64,000 bases of DNA, from the NCBI GenBank assembly GCA_964020085.1, contig OZ026600.1, forward strand, positions 8,955,948 through 9,019,947. The letters are read 5' to 3'. The position numbers were made by a program, and so were the translations under genes. Position 1 is the first letter of the stretch. Every line of letters begins with the position of its first letter. Under the pieces are notes generated by a model, which worked only from the letters and a program-made list of their open reading frames with translations, had not been told where the DNA came from and did no database searches. This DNA comes from Micromussa lordhowensis (lineage: Eukaryota > Cnidaria > Anthozoa > Scleractinia > Lobophylliidae). This document shows, piece after piece, positions 60,519 to 64,000 of the stretch.

Positions 60519-63172
60519 ATGTCCAAGGTAAACTTGATATTTATACCATTTATTTGTACTATTTTAAGTTCTAATGCCCTGAATTAAATGACAACGTAAA
60601 TACTGTCGTAAATTACAAGGTCTGTATGGGAGGACTGAGTCTTCTTCCCTGCTCGCAGGTTGTACAGAACACATGTACATCTACTCTTGGCTACAAAATG
60701 AACACTGATGGATCATTGACCATCATTTTTTCATGAATATTGCCTGTTATTTGTGTTTACTACTAACCTCGCTGGCAATGTGAAAAGGCTAGCTATGACA
60801 TTTTTAGCATGATCTTCATGCTTTCTTAAAAATAGAATATATGGATAAACAGGCCAAATTTCGTCGAAGGTGATTGCGTGACACTTGGTAAGTTATAAAA
60901 TGAGAAGACGGTGGAATTGATTGTAATAGCGTTTTTCTGGCCTGAGTTGAAAGAGTAGTAAGTAATAATAACGTCCTACTGTACGTGGCAAATTGCACAC
61001 TGTAAGCAAGTCCTGAAACAAGGGGGGAGGGAATGAAAGAGGGGCAAGCAGAGACATAAACTTGCAAATTATGTATCAGTATGCTGTTTTTTCCTCAAGT
61101 AATGTGAGCCAGGCTTTTAGCCAGGATTTACAAAGTGAGCAATTCCAAACTGTGCTATAGGGCCTGCTCAAATGAACAATTTCTAACTCAACTAAGGCAA
61201 CGTTTGAAAAATAAAACAATTTTTCTTTTAAAAGTGGCCCTCTGCAAGACGACTGGACACCCATTTGGCTAAAAGCCTGATGTGAGCTCATTAGATTAAT
61301 TCACCTTGATTTATTGGTTGGTTGGTTGATTGATTGATTGATAGATTGGTTGGTTACAATTAATGTTTTCAAGTTTCCTTGCAGTCTGATCATGCATTGT
61401 GAAACAATACATGTACTTTCATACATTTAAATCAAATTTCTTAATATTTCCTTTGTGGTGATCAGGTTTTCCAAGTCAATATAAATGAGTTTTGATTTTT
61501 TGTAATGAAAAACTCAGTGATTCTGACTGATTTTGACTCCTGTTCACAGCCAGTGTTGTACTCCTATTTCAGAAGTTCATGCTCTTGGAGAGTTAGAGCA
61601 GGTATAGTAATGATTGCATGAGGTGTAACCATTTGTCAATAAGCCTACAGAAATTATGACTTCTGAATATTTGTTACTATAAACAAGCTTTCTCCTACTA
61701 TCGTGGCAGTTTTCCTGCATTCACTTCTTTCAGTGTACTCTAATTTATGTGTTTAATAATTTTTTTTACAAAACCACAGAATTGTTTTTAGTTTTCTGTG
61801 AACGAAAATATGTCTTGGGTTTTGACTTTTCAAGGGCATGTTCTTGATAGTTCTAATTAAGTTACTAATTAAAAGGAAAGCAGGCAGTCAACTCAGATTT
61901 ATTAGCTTTTAAAATTACATAGCAAACAGAAGATTTGATCAACCACCACTCTTACAAGTACAGGGCTGTCATTAAGTTTTTATTCACCTGTAGCCTTGAT
62001 CTTCACACCCATAGCAAACTTATTACTTTGTGGGTGAATTGTATCAACTACAGGCCAGTTCACCTGTAACATCAAGGGCCCATCAAACATACTCAAGCGT
62101 AACAGGTGTTATGGGTTACGGCACATGTACATGGATATTGTATTAAAGTATTGTCAGAATTTTACCATATGGAGGTCTAGTCTGTATAATTATATTGTAC
62201 TTCATCTCTCTTAACTCAGTGGTGCTTGTTGTTTGTCTTCAGCTCTAGCCTTGAAAGGAATTGATTATGAAACACACCCTGTTCACTTGCTGAAAGATGG
62301 AGGCCAACAGGTCAGTTTCAACACTGCAACATATTTAGGCAGTTAGTTTCACTTTGCAAATCAGGGATGTAGTACATTCATGTAAAGGGTTGTGGTTTGC
62401 ATGCCTTGCAGGCCTACGAATGTAGAGAATATTGAACTCTTACTAACCAAAGGTGAGAGCTGTACTAGGAAATATTGGTTCGAGGTCATGGAAATCCATA
62501 CAAAACAAATGAGTGTCAATATTCCCCAGTACGGCTTGAGCAAGCTACAGGATAGTACATAAGTTGTTAATGTTAATTAATATCATAATGTGACATTCAC
62601 TGGCTTTCCAATTTCCAGTAATATTGACCATTTGGATGGAAATTGTCCATGTACATGTATGTCAGGAAAACCCAGACCAAGAAAGAACCAATCAAACTGC
62701 TCTGATTTACCCAATTAGCACTACCTTGCCATGTAATTCTGAGATATTTATAGCTATCACATATTGGATATTATATGAAGACCAGCATGACTGAATGGAG
62801 ATGCCGTATTTTAAAAGATTAAATTAAATTGAAATGCTCTCTAAAGTTATAAAATTAATTGCTGGGTCCTTTCAGTTCTAAAATTATTTGATTTTTCACT
62901 AACTTTCACCAGCCAAATTAATAAAATAATGTAAAATGCTTCCTGAGTGATTTCCTGCAAGCTTTGGAAAGAACGGTTTACCAGTACAGTAGATTGAATC
63001 ATTTGTGACCTTTGTATCTTTCTTTTTAACATCTTCTGAATCTTATATCCCCGGTCTGATACTTTGGGGTTTTTTTATTTCCTTTCCCTAGCTGGCAGAT
63101 GATTACAAGAAGTTAAATCCCATGGGTCAAGTTCCAGCATTAGTTATTGATGGCTATACATTGGCTGATTCT
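60519..63172 (+). CDS. GSTZ1: Maleylacetoacetate isomerase / zeta-class GST, first four exons
   Basis: Exons 60519-60527, 61550-61601, 62243-62310 and 63092-63172 join in frame through GT-AG introns and give the first 70 residues. The gene then runs off the window with an open donor (GTAAGT). [19 protein letters not shown] contains the SSCSWRVR motif that defines zeta-class glutathione transferases and holds the active-site serine-cysteine pair. GIDYE, KDGGQQ and [13 protein letters not shown] are also typical of the glutathione-binding domain. The enzyme isomerises maleylacetoacetate to fumarylacetoacetate in phenylalanine and tyrosine breakdown. The first exon codes for only MSK. Confidence 0.93.
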
Positions 63173-63574
63173 GTAAGTAACTGGCTTTATTTTGTTGCAG
63201 GCTATGCATGGTCACAAGAGTTGAACAACCCTACAATGAATCCAATTATTGTGTGATGTACCAGATAATTATGCCAGCATTTATATTTTACATTTTCCAG
63301 TTTGATTTCTTATTTCTTATTCTTCATTTAATAAGACATTGTGGCTAACAATGAGTATATTTAACATTTAAATAGATTCCATGTCGCTGTGCATCTGTTC
63401 AGTAAATTAGATCACCTGTTACCTGTTGCCTGTCTCACTTTATGCCAATTGGCACTTAAGGCAGTAATAGATCAAAGATGACATCAAAATGTGTGTAAGA
63501 GTATTCTTATCAGTCATTTTGACATCTTATGCATTAACCGTGTGTGACAATTCAGTGGAAATTATCACCTCAAT

Positions 63575-63800
63575 TAGTTAACGCAGAGGCGATGTGGCTA
63601 AGTGGCTTAACTTAAGGTGCTGGATTTGAAATCTGGAGGTCCCTGGCTGACTCTATGGCTGTCTGGATTTGTTCTCAGTACTGTCGCGAGTTCAACTCCT
63701 CACCTGCATTGTGTAATTAGCCAACTCATGTTGGTCAGTAAGCCTTGCACCAGTTGGGATTCTTAATAGTTTTTGGTCAATTTGCAATATTATTGTTTTT
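63575..63800 (+). mobile_element. tRNA-derived SINE in GSTZ1 intron 4
   Basis: The start (GCAGAGGCGATGTGGCTAAG, then GGATTTGAAATCTGG) resembles a tRNA-Ser head with TGA in the anticodon loop. A B-box-like GAGTTCAACTCC comes too late for a real tRNA. The tail (TAGCCAACTCATG, AGTTGGGATTCTTAA) looks like a SINE body. Confidence 0.5.
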
Positions 63801-64000
63801 GTCCTCATTTTTTTGCCAATCAATTAAAGTTATATATTTGTCATTATTGTTTACTGTAAAAAGATGGTCACACTTTCCATTATTTAGTGTTGGCTTAAAT
63901 TTGATGTATTTGGTAACTAGTTAATATTTATGTTAACCTGAATGGCTATTAAGTATAGAACTGATGTGCCCAGCAATCTAGGAGTTGAACGGGTATATCA

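Overview
This window is animal nuclear DNA. It is AT-rich, its genes have short exons with GT-AG introns, and its intergenic space is packed with repeats. The best guess is an anthozoan cnidarian, probably a stony coral or another hexacoral. That rests on a secreted C-type lectin family, a small cysteine-rich secreted peptide gene, several tRNA-derived SINE types, a Penelope-like GIY-YIG fragment and a Ty3/Gypsy element. The organism is inferred from content only; no search was run.

Layout. 0-12 kb: a Penelope-like fragment between inverted repeats (386-1055); a C-type lectin copy broken by a nonsense codon, with LINE and foldback debris in its intron (3802-5347); a Ty3/Gypsy element with 147-bp LTRs (7187-11909) and three frameshifts. 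12-17 kb: repeats, no gene seen. 17.9-26.2 kb: two arms of about 2 kb in inverted orientation around a 4.3-kb spacer. The right arm carries an intact 76-residue cysteine-rich secreted peptide gene (25362-25729) and the left arm a decayed copy. 29.7-39.2 kb: TIR and SINE elements, a fragment holding only the lectin 3' UTR and downstream DNA, the intact lectin (36132-36912), and a nest of a LINE with a complex foldback element inside it. 41.5-42.7 kb: a three-exon Rho-family GTPase on the minus strand. 45.8-50.5 kb: one mobile element with TIRs of about 1.1 kb and an 8-bp target duplication. 51.5-52.2 kb: the 3' end of an unrecognised gene with a tandemly duplicated 54-nt exon. 54.1-63.2 kb: a complete five-exon mitochondrial carrier (minus) and the first four exons of maleylacetoacetate isomerase/GSTZ1 (plus), head to head over 261 bp.

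The strongest unexplained signal is a set of long foldback palindromes with unrelated arms but the same apex. Read on one strand, the stem is followed by GA, a 2-5 bp mini-stem, a C(GNA)G triloop, the mini-stem again, GA, and the other arm. Tandem GA/GA mismatches and GNA triloops are both known to be unusually stable in single-stranded DNA, and only that strand carries them. The duplicated blocks act as internal controls: several inserts (TTAA-flanked palindrome, MITE, foldback, SINE, LINE) are present in one copy and missing from the other, so their ends and order of arrival can be read inside the window.
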